Positions 7,827-15,929 of a stretch of 40,259 bases of DNA are shown in pieces. The stretch comes from Nocardia pseudovaccinii NBRC 100343 (GTDB taxonomy: Bacteria; Actinomycetota; Actinomycetes; Mycobacteriales; Mycobacteriaceae): the NCBI RefSeq assembly GCF_001613225.1, contig NZ_BDBY01000261.1, positions 1 through 40,259 of the forward strand, in the 5' to 3' direction. The translations under genes were made by a program, and so were the position numbers. Within the stretch, counting starts at the first letter, position 1. Each line of letters opens with the position of its first letter. Below the pieces are notes generated by a model, which saw only the letters and a program-made list of their open reading frames with translations, ran no database searches and was not told the DNA's origin.

Positions 7827-9971
7827 ATGTCCCGTACCGAAACCGCGCCGCATGCCTCTTCGCTGACCGGGGCTCGTTCCGGTGCCGATGGTGATGCGGG
7901 CTTTCCGTTCTCGGCGGTGGTGGGGCAGGAGCGGTTGCAGCTGGCGTTGATCCTGTGTGCGGTGCATCCCGGGATCGGCGGTGTCTTGGTGCGCGGGGAG
8001 AAGGGAACCGCGAAATCGACTGTGGTGCGGGCGCTTGCGCAATTGCTGCCGCCCATTGTCGATGAGACGGGTGCGCGGCCCGCTCGGCTGGTCGAGTTGC
8101 CGGTGGGGGCCACAGAAGACCGAGTGGTCGGTTCTCTGGATCTGGAGCGGGTGCTGCGCGACGGCGAGCAGGCGTTCCGGCCCGGACTGTTGGCGGCCGC
8201 GCATCACGGCGTGCTCTACGTCGATGAGGTGAATCTGCTGCACGACCACCTGGTGGACGTGCTGCTCGATGCCGCCGCGATGGGGCGGGTGCATATCGAG
8301 CGCGATGGCGTCTCGCATTCGCATCCGGCACGATTCGTGCTGGTCGGCACCATGAATCCGGAGGAAGGTGAGCTGCGGCCGCAGCTACTGGACCGGTTCG
8401 GGCTCACCGTCGATGTCGCGGCCTCGCGGAATGTGGACATGCGGATGTCGGTGGTGCGGCGTCGGCTGGACTACGAGGCAGATCCGGCCGGATTCGCCGC
8501 ACGCTATGCCGCGGCCGATCGGGAGGTGGCCGAGCGGATTCTCACCGCCCGTGAGCGGGCCGCTTCCGTCGCGCTCGATGATGTGGAGTTGCGGCGGATC
8601 GCGGCGCTGTGTGCGTCATTCGATGTGGATGGGATGCGGGCGGATCTTGTGGTTGCCAGGACCGCTACCGCACATGCGGCCTGGCGTGGGGCGGACGCGG
8701 TGGCAGAGGTGGATGTGCGGGTTGCGGCCGAGCTGGCATTGCCGCATCGGCGGCGGCGGGATCCGTTCGATGAGCCCGGGATCAGCGAAGAGCAGCTGGA
8801 CGACGCGATGCGCGCCGCCGGGGAAGAGGCGGAAAAGTCCAGCGAGCGTGCGGAATTGGAGCAGGGGGCGGAGGATCTTGCGGGGGATGAGCTCGACAAC
8901 GGCCGGTCGAACGATGAGGGTTCGCGTGGTGGTCCGGATGGCGGCCCCAGCGATGTCGATCGTGCGTTGAGCAATGCGAACGATCGAGGTGATGGGCCCA
9001 GTAACGGTGGCCCGGATGATCGAGGCCCGGACGACGATCCAGATGGTGGTCCAGGCCCTGGAGGTGCGCCAGCCCCCGACGGCGATGGACCGGATTCGCC
9101 GGGCGGCGGGCAGTCACCGTCCGCGCGCGAGGGGCGTATCGGCGCGCCCGCGACATCCGTTGTGACACCGCCGCGTTGGGAGGTGCCCGGCATAGGTGAG
9201 GGGGCGGCGGGCCGCCGTTCGCGCGCACAGACCAGGCAGGGACGCACGGTGCGGTCCAGTACCGATACCTCCGGCGGCCTGCACCTGCTCGGCACCGTAT
9301 TCGCCGCCGCACCGCACCAGCACTCCCGCGGCCGTGCCGACGGCCCGCTGAGACTGGCCGCCGAGGATCTGCGCGGCGCGTATCGCGAAGGGCGCGAGGG
9401 CAATCTGGTGGTATTTGTGGTCGATGCCTCCGGATCCATGGCGGCGCGCGACCGTCTATCGGCGGTTACCGGCGCGGTCGTCGCTTTGCTGCGTGACGCC
9501 TACCAGCGGCGGGACAAGGTCGCCGTGATCACCGTGCGAGGCGTAGAAGCCGAACTCGTCCTACCGCCGACCTCCTCGGTGGATATCGCGGTGCGACGCC
9601 TGTCCGGTATTCGCACCGGCGGTAAAACCCCACTCGCCGCAGGGCTTTTGAAGGCCCGCGAGGTCGTGCACCGCGAACGCGTCCGCGATCCGCGCCGCCG
9701 CCCGATGCTCGTCCTGCTCACCGACGGCCGCGCCACCGGCGGTGTCGATCCGGTGCCCCGCGCCCGTGCCGCTGCGAATCTGCTTGCCGCCGAGGCGATC
9801 ACCTCGATCGTCGTGGACTGCGAACGCGGCATGGTCCGCCTGGGCCTCGCCGCCGACCTGGCCCGCACCCTGCGCGCGGGCTACCTCCAACTCGCCGAAC
9901 TGACCGGTGACTCGGTCGCCGATGTCGTCCGTGCGGGTTCCGGTCGCCCCGGCGTGACACGAGCGGCCTGA
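7827..9971 (+). CDS. Fused ChlI/ChlD-type metal chelatase ATPase
   Basis: About 714 residues from ATG 7827 (GTG 7821 is an alternative; GGGG lies 7 bases before the ATG). The N-terminal half is a ChlI/BchI AAA+ ATPase: Walker A GEKGTAKST (57-65), LVELPVGATEDRVVGSLDLE, Walker B VLYVDEVNLL (about 129-138) and the DRFGLTVDV arginine-finger region. A Gly/Asp/Pro-rich linker (about residues 350-440) leads to a ChlD-type von Willebrand A domain with the MIDAS motif DASGS starting at D533. M. tuberculosis has a similar fusion (Rv2850c). Between GNAT and cobO it most likely drives cobalt insertion with a CobN-type subunit in place of CobS/CobT. This is inferred from context; a magnesium role is improbable without chlorophyll genes. 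Confidence 0.9.
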   Translation: MSRTETAPHASSLTGARSGADGDAGFPFSAVVGQERLQLALILCAVHPGIGGVLVRGEKGTAKSTVVRALAQLLPPIVDETGARPARLVELPVGATEDRVVGSLDLERVLRDGEQAFRPGLLAAAHHGVLYVDEVNLLHDHLVDVLLDAAAMGRVHIERDGVSHSHPARFVLVGTMNPEEGELRPQLLDRFGLTVDVAASRNVDMRMSVVRRRLDYEADPAGFAARYAAADREVAERILTARERAASVALDDVELRRIAALCASFDVDGMRADLVVARTATAHAAWRGADAVAEVDVRVAAELALPHRRRRDPFDEPGISEEQLDDAMRAAGEEAEKSSERAELEQGAEDLAGDELDNGRSNDEGSRGGPDGGPSDVDRALSNANDRGDGPSNGGPDDRGPDDDPDGGPGPGGAPAPDGDGPDSPGGGQSPSAREGRIGAPATSVVTPPRWEVPGIGEGAAGRRSRAQTRQGRTVRSSTDTSGGLHLLGTVFAAAPHQHSRGRADGPLRLAAEDLRGAYREGREGNLVVFVVDASGSMAARDRLSAVTGAVVALLRDAYQRRDKVAVITVRGVEAELVLPPTSSVDIAVRRLSGIRTGGKTPLAAGLLKAREVVHRERVRDPRRRPMLVLLTDGRATGGVDPVPRARAAANLLAAEAITSIVVDCERGMVRLGLAADLARTLRAGYLQLAELTGDSVADVVRAGSGRPGVTRAA

Positions 9972-10256
9972 TCGTGGCGGATCTACCTACCGAACCCGTA
10001 GCCGAACAGCGGTATTCGGCCTCTCGGCACATGATCGCATCGGCATCTCGATCCGTCTTGCGTCATCACGGCGCGGAGAAGGCTGGCGGGCGAACCTGTG
10101 CGGGGGACTCTCCGCGCCTTCGGTCGTCGATCGGCTCGGAATCACCGCCGATCGGGTTGCTTGCGCGCGAGCGCCTTGGGGGCCATTACTTTTCGCGAGT
10201 TCGGCCGCCGGGCGGTCGGATGGAAGTTCTGATCGATTGGCTACCGAGGAGTTTCG
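9972..10256 (+). other. Chelatase-cobO spacer with a large inverted repeat
   Basis: The 285 bases before cobO contain a perfect 10-bp inverted repeat, GGCGCGGAGA (10070-10079) and TCTCCGCGCC (10109-10118), enclosing 29 bases. A short GCCGAA/TTCGGC pair lies near 10001-10020. I looked for the cobalamin-riboswitch B12 box here and do not see it. An open frame from GTG 9974 to 10264 has no recognisable content and overlaps cobO, so I do not call it. Confidence 0.45.
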
Positions 10257-10871
10257 ATGCCTAAGGGTGTGCCGGAGACGGTTCCGGATGATGGGCTGAC
10301 GACGCGGCAGCGGCGGAATCTGCCGGTGCTCGCGGTGCATACCGGGCCGGGGAAGGGTAAATCGACGGCCGCGTTCGGGATGGCGTTGCGGGCGTGGAAT
10401 CAGGGATTCGATATAGCGGTATTCCAGTTCGTCAAGAGTGCCAAGTGGAAGGTGGGGGAGGAAGCGGCATTTCGCACCCTCGGCAGCCTGCACGAGGAGA
10501 CCGGTGTCGGTGGGCCGGTCGAATGGCACAAGATGGGTGAGGGGTGGTCGTGGACCCGCAAGCAGGGCACCGATGAGGACCATGCGGCCGCCGCGCTGGC
10601 CGGGTGGCGCGAGATCGCGCGCAGGCTGCAGGCCGAGCAACACCGCTTCTACGTCCTCGACGAATTCACGTACCCCCTCAAATGGGGCTGGGTCGATATC
10701 GACGAGGTCATCGAAACCCTCCGCAACCGCCCGGGTAACCAACATGTAGTCATCACCGGCCGCGATGCCCCCGCAGCCCTCGTGAATGCCGCCGACCTCG
10801 TCACCGAAATGACCAAGCTCAAGCACCCCATGGATGCGGGCCGCAAGGGCCAGCGAGGAATCGAATGGTGA
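10257..10871 (+). CDS. cobO: Cob(I)yrinic acid a,c-diamide adenosyltransferase
   Basis: CobO/BtuR-type corrinoid adenosyltransferase attaches the 5'-deoxyadenosyl group of ATP to Co(I). The 204-residue protein carries the P-loop GPGKGKST (30-37), then FGMALRAWNQGFDIAVFQF and EEHR-type contacts in EQHRFYVLDEFTYPLKWGW. It ends in the family signature HPMDAGRKGQRGIEW. GAGGAG sits 7 bases before the ATG. The stop TGA (10869-10871) overlaps a following ATG at 10865. It belongs to the chelatase-cobO-cobB-cobE block. Confidence 0.96.
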   Translation: MPKGVPETVPDDGLTTRQRRNLPVLAVHTGPGKGKSTAAFGMALRAWNQGFDIAVFQFVKSAKWKVGEEAAFRTLGSLHEETGVGGPVEWHKMGEGWSWTRKQGTDEDHAAAALAGWREIARRLQAEQHRFYVLDEFTYPLKWGWVDIDEVIETLRNRPGNQHVVITGRDAPAALVNAADLVTEMTKLKHPMDAGRKGQRGIEW

Positions 10872-11143
10872 CCTCACCCACCGCGGAGCCGCTCGAGAAT
10901 GCACTGGCGGAGGCCGGTACTCGGGGTTTGCCCGCACCAGCGCTTGGTGATCACTCGACCTACCGAAAGCTGCTGGGGGTCGGTACTCCGCATTCGTGTG
11001 CCAGCGTGCGTTCTGATCGCTCGACTCCTTGGAGTACGGTCCGGTCCGAGGCGTCGGGGAATTGGCACTCCGTATCGGGATCGGCGCACGGTGCGGGCAT
11101 ACACAAGGGGGACGAAGCCCGCGAAAGCCTGCGGCCGTGGTGA
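10865..11143 (+). CDS. Hypothetical 92-residue ORF bridging cobO and cobB
   Basis: An open frame starts at an ATG inside the last codons of cobO (7-base overlap) and stops at a TGA inside the GTG start of cobB (GTGA overlap). The product, beginning MVTSPTAEPLENALAEAG, has no recognised domain, signal peptide or membrane segment and is rich in Ser, Gly, Ala and Arg. It contains two imperfect direct DNA repeats (about 10917-10968 and 10981-11032). It may be a real coupled cistron, or a repeat-derived insertion that keeps cobB translationally coupled. Normally cobB would follow cobO directly. Confidence 0.35.
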   Translation: MVTSPTAEPLENALAEAGTRGLPAPALGDHSTYRKLLGVGTPHSCASVRSDRSTPWSTVRSEASGNWHSVSGSAHGAGIHKGDEARESLRPW

Positions 11144-12813
11144 GCGCGGGGCAGGTTCCGGCGGTGGTGATCGCCGCGCCCGCTTCGGGCAGTGGGAAGA
11201 CGACACTTGCGACCGGTCTGATCGGGGCGCTGCGGCGCGCTGGGCATCGGGTGGCACCGTTCAAGGTGGGGCCGGACTATATCGATCCGGGGTATCACGG
11301 CCTGGCGGCTGGGCGGCCCGGTCGCAATCTCGATCCGGTGCTGTTCGGCGCCGAACGCGTTGTACCGCTGTACCGCCACGGTGCCCAGGGGTGTGATCTG
11401 GCGGTGGTCGAGGGCGTCATGGGTCTGTTCGACGGCCGCATAGACGAGCACCATGCCGCACCGATCGCCGAAGGATCCACCGCGCAGGTCGCCGGATTAC
11501 TCGGCGCCCCAGTAATTTTGGTCGTCGATGCCCGCGGCCACAGTCAGAGTCTCGCCGCTCTCCTGCACGGCTTCGCCACCTTCGACTCTGCGATCAGCTT
11601 GGGCGGCGTCATCCTCAACCGCGTCGGCAGCGAGCGTCACGACCAGGTACTGCGCGCCGCCTGCGACCGAGTCGGCCTTCCGGTCCTCGGATCACTACCG
11701 CGCATGGCCGAGCTCGAGGTCCCCTCCCGCCACCTCGGCCTCATTCCCGCGGTCGAACACGGCCACGCCGCCACCGCCGCCGTCGAAGCAATGACCGACC
11801 TGGTCGCCGCCCACGTCGACCTTCCCACCATCGCCCGCCTCGCCCGCTCGACCGTCACGACTCCGGCTTGGGATCCCGCAACCGCGATTGGTGAAACCGA
11901 AGATTCGGTGTCCGCGAGCAACGCGGCAGCGAGCGTGGACGAAGCGGTGTCCGCCGTCGTGACCAGCGCGTTTGCGGGGGGCGCGAGTCGTTCGAATGCT
12001 CCTGCGGGTGCCAGTCGCACGGCTGCATCCGCTGGGCACATCCCCGAGCTCGGAGCGGTTGGTTCGAGTCGCGGGACTGGTGCTCCTGCGGGCGTCGCCA
12101 ACGGAGCGCGTTCAGCCGATGCGGCCGCAGCGGGTCGTGCGGCGCCGGCGGCCACACGTGTCGGGGGTGCGGCCACGCGGTCCGGGCTCGATCCGGTGAT
12201 CGCGATGGCTGGCGGACCTGCCTTCACGTTCGGGTATGCGGAGCACCGGGAGCTGTTGGAGGCCGCAGGGGCACGGGTTGTGGTCTTCGATCCGATGCGG
12301 GATGAACTTCCCACGGGGACAGCCGGTTTGGTATTGCCCGGCGGGTTTCCGGAGGAGCATGCGGCGGCATTGGCGGCCAATGATCGGCTGTTGGGCCAAG
12401 TCGCCGAGCAGGCCGGGGCAGGCCTTCCGGTGCATGCCGAATGTGCTGGACTCCTGTATCTCTGCCGCTCGCTGGATGGCCATCCGATGGCGGGTGTGGT
12501 CGATGCGACAGCCGAATTCGGACCCCGCCTGTCCCTCGGCTATCGAGATGCCGTGGCGCTGGCCGATTCCGCTCTATGGCGCGCGGGAGAACGGGTGCGC
12601 GGCCACGAATTCCACCGCACCCGCCTGGTCACCACCGGCACCGATACTCCCGCCTGGGGTTGGCACACCGCAGGCGATCGCATCCGCGATGGCGCTCTCA
12701 TCCACCGTGTCCACGCCTCGTACCTGCACACCCATCCCGCCGGAAACCCCAGAGCCACAAGCCGTTTCGTCGCGGCAGCCGCCGACTACGCCCGCACCCG
12801 TGCAACCGTCTGA
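11140..12813 (+). CDS. cobB: Cobyrinic/hydrogenobyrinic acid a,c-diamide synthase
   Basis: CobB amidates the a and c acetate side chains using ATP and glutamine. From GTG 11140 the protein has 557 residues. The ATPase domain begins at once (VVIAAPASGSGKTTLATGL; P-loop about 14-22) and includes FKVGPDYIDPGYH and GVMGLFDG. The class I glutamine amidotransferase domain carries nucleophile C435 in VHAECAGLLYL and ends with the histidine-containing VHASYLHTHPAGN. Between them, at about 246-350, lies a roughly 100-residue Ala/Ser/Gly-rich low-complexity insert that mycobacterial CobB (about 457 residues) lacks. The insert looks like a flexible linker and is not expected to change catalysis. Confidence 0.95.
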   Translation: MSAGQVPAVVIAAPASGSGKTTLATGLIGALRRAGHRVAPFKVGPDYIDPGYHGLAAGRPGRNLDPVLFGAERVVPLYRHGAQGCDLAVVEGVMGLFDGRIDEHHAAPIAEGSTAQVAGLLGAPVILVVDARGHSQSLAALLHGFATFDSAISLGGVILNRVGSERHDQVLRAACDRVGLPVLGSLPRMAELEVPSRHLGLIPAVEHGHAATAAVEAMTDLVAAHVDLPTIARLARSTVTTPAWDPATAIGETEDSVSASNAAASVDEAVSAVVTSAFAGGASRSNAPAGASRTAASAGHIPELGAVGSSRGTGAPAGVANGARSADAAAAGRAAPAATRVGGAATRSGLDPVIAMAGGPAFTFGYAEHRELLEAAGARVVVFDPMRDELPTGTAGLVLPGGFPEEHAAALAANDRLLGQVAEQAGAGLPVHAECAGLLYLCRSLDGHPMAGVVDATAEFGPRLSLGYRDAVALADSALWRAGERVRGHEFHRTRLVTTGTDTPAWGWHTAGDRIRDGALIHRVHASYLHTHPAGNPRATSRFVAAAADYARTRATV

Positions 12814-13315
12814 CCCGCCCGAGTTGCGCACCGCCGCACCGGTGATTCGGCCTGACTCGTTTGCGGCACAGCCTGGTCCGGCAGTAGATCCACACGATCC
12901 CGTGGCAGCGCTGTGCGATACGACGGCAGCGCCAGCAGGACATCCGCGAGCGCCCGAACTGGCTGTTGGTCTCGGGTTCCGGTCGGGCACACCGACCGGA
13001 CGGATTCTGCATGCGCTGCGAGAAGCGCTGGGCGACAAGCCTATTGCCTGCCTCGCGACCATCGATCGACGCGCCGAGGAACTTCGTCCTGCCGCCGCTG
13101 GTTTGGGCGTCTCGGTCCGCACATTCACAGCGGCCGAACTCGCCCAGGTCGACGTCCCGAATCCCTCGGCACGCACCGATGACGCACTCGGCACCGCCAG
13201 CGTCGCCGAGGCGGCCGCGCTACTGGCCGCCGACGGTCCGCTCGTTATTCCCAAGCGGACCGTCGACGGAATAGTGATCGCGGCCGCGCTCACCCCGAAA
13301 TCGCCACTGACATAA
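12800..13315 (+). CDS. cobE: Cobalamin biosynthesis protein CobE (CbiG C-terminal domain)
   Basis: From GTG 12800, 14 bases inside the end of cobB, the frame codes for about 171 residues. After a Pro/Ala-rich leader of about 50 residues the CobE/CbiG-C fold starts. Visible blocks are ELAVGLGFRSGTPTGRIL, ACLATIDRRAEELRPAA, LAQVDVPNPSA and a Gly/Ala-rich tail with LGTASVAEAAALLAADGPLV and PKRTVDGIVIAAA. The likely role is handling precorrin intermediates around ring contraction and methylation in the same cobalamin route. GTG 12902 is an alternative start that would drop most of the leader. The gene ends 6 bases from the convergent P450. Confidence 0.82.
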   Translation: MQPSDPPELRTAAPVIRPDSFAAQPGPAVDPHDPVAALCDTTAAPAGHPRAPELAVGLGFRSGTPTGRILHALREALGDKPIACLATIDRRAEELRPAAAGLGVSVRTFTAAELAQVDVPNPSARTDDALGTASVAEAAALLAADGPLVIPKRTVDGIVIAAALTPKSPLT

Positions 13316-13321
13316 CGAGAG

Positions 13322-14536
13322 TCAGGACACCTTTCCCAATTCGATCGGCAGGGACAACGGGCCGATGGTGAAGAACGACGGCGAGTAGGGAATGTCGTCC
13401 GGATCGATGGTGAGCCGCAGGTCGGGTAGCCGCCGGTAGAGCGAGGCGAGGGCGAGTCGGCTCTCCGATCGGGCGAGCGGTGCGCCGATGCAGTAGCGCG
13501 CTCCGTGTCCGAAGCCGAGATGGCCCGTCTGTTCGCGGGTGAGATCGAACTGGTTCGCGGTCGCGCCGTACTTCTCCGGATCGACGCCGGTCGCCTGATA
13601 GACCACACCGACCGCATTCCCCTTGGGAATGGCGACCCCGGCGATCGTCACATCGGTCAGCGTGAACCGGTAGCTGGTCATCATCACCGAATGGCGGTAC
13701 CGCAGCGTTTCCTCGACCACATCGGCCCAACGGTCTTCGGCCTTGGCCACTGCCAGCTGATCGGGGTTCCGATGCAGTGCGACGACGGCGTGACCGAGCA
13801 GATGCACCGTGGTCTCGTGACCGGCGATCAGCATCAACCAGAGCACGCCGACCAATTCGTCGGTGGTGAGCCGATCGTCCGCATCGCGGGCCTGCACCAG
13901 ATCCGAGGTCAGGTCGTCGCCGGGTTCCTGTTGCTTGTGCCGCACCAATTCGTGCAGGAAAGCCCCGAGTTCGTTCTGGGTCGCGAACGCCACCTCCGGC
14001 GGGGTGGTATGCGCCAGCAGAGTGGAGGTCCATTTCCGCAGCCGTGGCCGGTCTGCTTCGGGCACACCGAACAATTCGGCGATGACCGCCATCGGCAGTG
14101 CGTCGGTGAAGGTCGGTACCAGATCCACCCCGTCACCTGTGGCGATCACCTCGTCCAACAGACTGTCGATGAGCTCTTGGATGCGCGGTTCCATCGCCTG
14201 CACCCGTCGAGGTGTGAATCCCTTCCCGACCAGACCACGCAGCCGACGGTGATCCTCGCCATCCTTGGTCGACAGGTGGTCGCCTTGGACGATGGCCCGT
14301 AGCGGCCAATCCTCCGGTATCGATCCGTCGTATAGCGCGGGCCAATGCTTCGGGTCCCTGGCGAAGGTCTTGTTGTCGCCAGCGAGGACTTCCGCAACGG
14401 CGTTGTGCGTCAAGGCCAAATAGGCGGGCACGCCGCCCGGGAATTCCACTTCGACCACCGGTGCGGTCTGCTGTAGCCGGATGCAGGTGTCGAGCGGGCT
14501 TTCGTCGGCGGCGGGGAATGCGGGAAGACTTGTCAT
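13322..14536 (-). CDS. Cytochrome P450 monooxygenase
   Basis: A 404-residue soluble bacterial P450. The I-helix oxygen-activation motif is AGHETT (238-243), the K-helix ExxR is E276-TLR279, and the heme-binding loop is FGHGARYCIGAPLARSE with Cys349 as the axial ligand. The overall style (DHRRLRGLVGKGFTPRRV in the C helix, HLGFGHGARYC) suits actinobacterial CYP105/107-like enzymes that need separate ferredoxin and reductase. Neither is in this window. It follows a hairpin after the DUF gene on the same strand, so it may be partly co-expressed with the phosphotransferase unit. The substrate is unknown. Confidence 0.95.
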   Translation of the reverse strand: MTSLPAFPAADESPLDTCIRLQQTAPVVEVEFPGGVPAYLALTHNAVAEVLAGDNKTFARDPKHWPALYDGSIPEDWPLRAIVQGDHLSTKDGEDHRRLRGLVGKGFTPRRVQAMEPRIQELIDSLLDEVIATGDGVDLVPTFTDALPMAVIAELFGVPEADRPRLRKWTSTLLAHTTPPEVAFATQNELGAFLHELVRHKQQEPGDDLTSDLVQARDADDRLTTDELVGVLWLMLIAGHETTVHLLGHAVVALHRNPDQLAVAKAEDRWADVVEETLRYRHSVMMTSYRFTLTDVTIAGVAIPKGNAVGVVYQATGVDPEKYGATANQFDLTREQTGHLGFGHGARYCIGAPLARSESRLALASLYRRLPDLRLTIDPDDIPYSPSFFTIGPLSLPIELGKVS

Positions 14537-14755
14537 GATGACCCCTCGGGCGGTGCCGACCCGTTGGCACGGGTATGGACGATCGGTCGCTTACGCAACC
14601 AGACAAAGCTTCCGCCGAATCACCTTGTTCAGCAAGATGTTTCGCCGGTGGAGCGGCATGGTGCCAGGGATCGGCCGCGCCCGCCAGCAGGACGGTTCTC
14701 AGTCGCGGGAAGCCCGTCGGACGTCGCGAGTCGGCACGGCCGACGAGCTGAATCC

Positions 14756-14783
14756 GGTGGGCACGCACGAGCACGTGCCCACC
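14756..14783 (-). terminator. Hairpin terminator-like element after the DUF gene
   Basis: GGTGGGCACG (14756-14765) pairs perfectly with CGTGCCCACC (14774-14783) over an 8-base loop. It begins 7 bases past the minus-strand stop at 14791. There is no U run, as is common in actinobacterial terminators. It separates the DUF gene from the P450. Confidence 0.6.
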
Positions 14784-14790
14784 GAAAACC

Positions 14791-15921
14791 CTACGGCGCG
14801 ACCGAACCCCAGTCGGCGAACCCGGTCGGATCGTGCCGCCCGAGACTTCCGTGTTCGAACAGGCCCCACCCCTCGGCATCCCCGCAGCGCGCGTGCGCGA
14901 CATGATCGATGACCCCGAACGGGATGCGCCCCGCGATCGCCGGATCGGTGAGGTCGTAACTGCTGCTGGAGGACCAGTCGCGACCCATCCATCGACCGTG
15001 CAACCAGTCCGGATCCCCGCCGTATCCGCAGCCGACGTGCAGGGGGATATTGGTGACGGTCCGTACTTCGACCTCCAGCGGCTTACCGTCCTGGGTGGTC
15101 ATCTCCAGCCGCGCGCCGATGGGATGCCTTGTGCCGGAGCGGTATTCGATGTGGTAGCGCGGCCATCCCAGCTGTTCGGTGCGACCGTCCGGGAAGATGC
15201 GGACGGCGTCGTTGAGGGTGCGTTTGCCGTCCGGTTCCTCCTGCAGGATCAGCACGATGGCGAAATCGTCGAAGCGCAGCGGCACGTACATCCACCAGAA
15301 TCCGCCGGACGGTTCGGCGGCAGCCCGGCCCGGCGGCTCGGGTTCGCCGACCGGGCGAATGCCCCAGGAGCGGTCCCTGGTGCCCATCCAGACGGCCGGG
15401 TCGACCGTGAGATCCGTGCCGTCGACGTGCAGCGTTCCCTCCCACGAGCCGACCTGTGCGAACCGGGTGGCCTGGATGATCGGCCGGTTGCCGTTGAGGA
15501 TCAGATGCGGTTGTTCCTCGACGGTGGGGAAGGATCCGTGCCAGGTGAGGTCGAAGCCGAGATCATCGTGCTCGCAGATCACCCGGATCCGCTGCAGCGG
15601 TTCCTGCACCTCGATGCGGTAGCCGCCGACGCGCAACTCGACGCCGCGATCGCCGAGCGCGTCGGAGAAGCGGACCGTGCGCTGGATGTCGCCACGCCGG
15701 ACGCAGGCGTACGCGTCGATCACCCCGAGGTTCGGATACACCCCGCCGCCGGTGACGAAGAAGGTGCCGCCATCGCGGTCGTGACCGTTGAAATAGCTTC
15801 TGTCGTAGAAGTTCCGGTCGCTGCTGGCGACTCGGGACATGGACAGGTGGGTCTGGTGGATGGGGTATTCGTCGAGGGGCGAGGGAGCGGAGCCTGCGGA
15901 GCGACCATCAGATGCAGCCAT
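14791..15921 (-). CDS. Conserved actinobacterial protein of unknown function (possibly DUF7064/DUF7065-like)
   Basis: From the ATG at 15921 (AGAGGAA lies just upstream) the protein has 376 residues. The frame stays open upstream, but that extension is a shadow of the phosphotransferase. It is rich in beta strand and Trp/Gly motifs: RNFYDRSYFNGHDRDGG, RVICEHDDLGFDLTWHGSF, DRSWGIRPVGEPEPP and the closing GVIDHVAHARCGDAEGWGLF. No signal peptide or membrane segment is visible. It resembles proteins with a two-part lipocalin/CrtC-like beta fold found beside APH-type phosphotransferases in steroid- or lipid-degrading actinobacteria, but I cannot name a reaction. It starts 8 bases after the phosphotransferase stop, so the two are one operon. 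Confidence 0.75.
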   Translation of the reverse strand: MAASDGRSAGSAPSPLDEYPIHQTHLSMSRVASSDRNFYDRSYFNGHDRDGGTFFVTGGGVYPNLGVIDAYACVRRGDIQRTVRFSDALGDRGVELRVGGYRIEVQEPLQRIRVICEHDDLGFDLTWHGSFPTVEEQPHLILNGNRPIIQATRFAQVGSWEGTLHVDGTDLTVDPAVWMGTRDRSWGIRPVGEPEPPGRAAAEPSGGFWWMYVPLRFDDFAIVLILQEEPDGKRTLNDAVRIFPDGRTEQLGWPRYHIEYRSGTRHPIGARLEMTTQDGKPLEVEVRTVTNIPLHVGCGYGGDPDWLHGRWMGRDWSSSSSYDLTDPAIAGRIPFGVIDHVAHARCGDAEGWGLFEHGSLGRHDPTGFADWGSVAP

Positions 15922-15929
15922 GATTTCCT

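Noticed and set aside
9972..10256. Cobalamin riboswitch before cobO
   Set aside because: No B12-box core or typical multi-helix layout is visible; only one long stem is present.
9974..10264. 96-codon ORF upstream of cobO
   Set aside because: No recognisable protein features, overlaps the cobO start, and the composition suits spurious GC-driven open frames.
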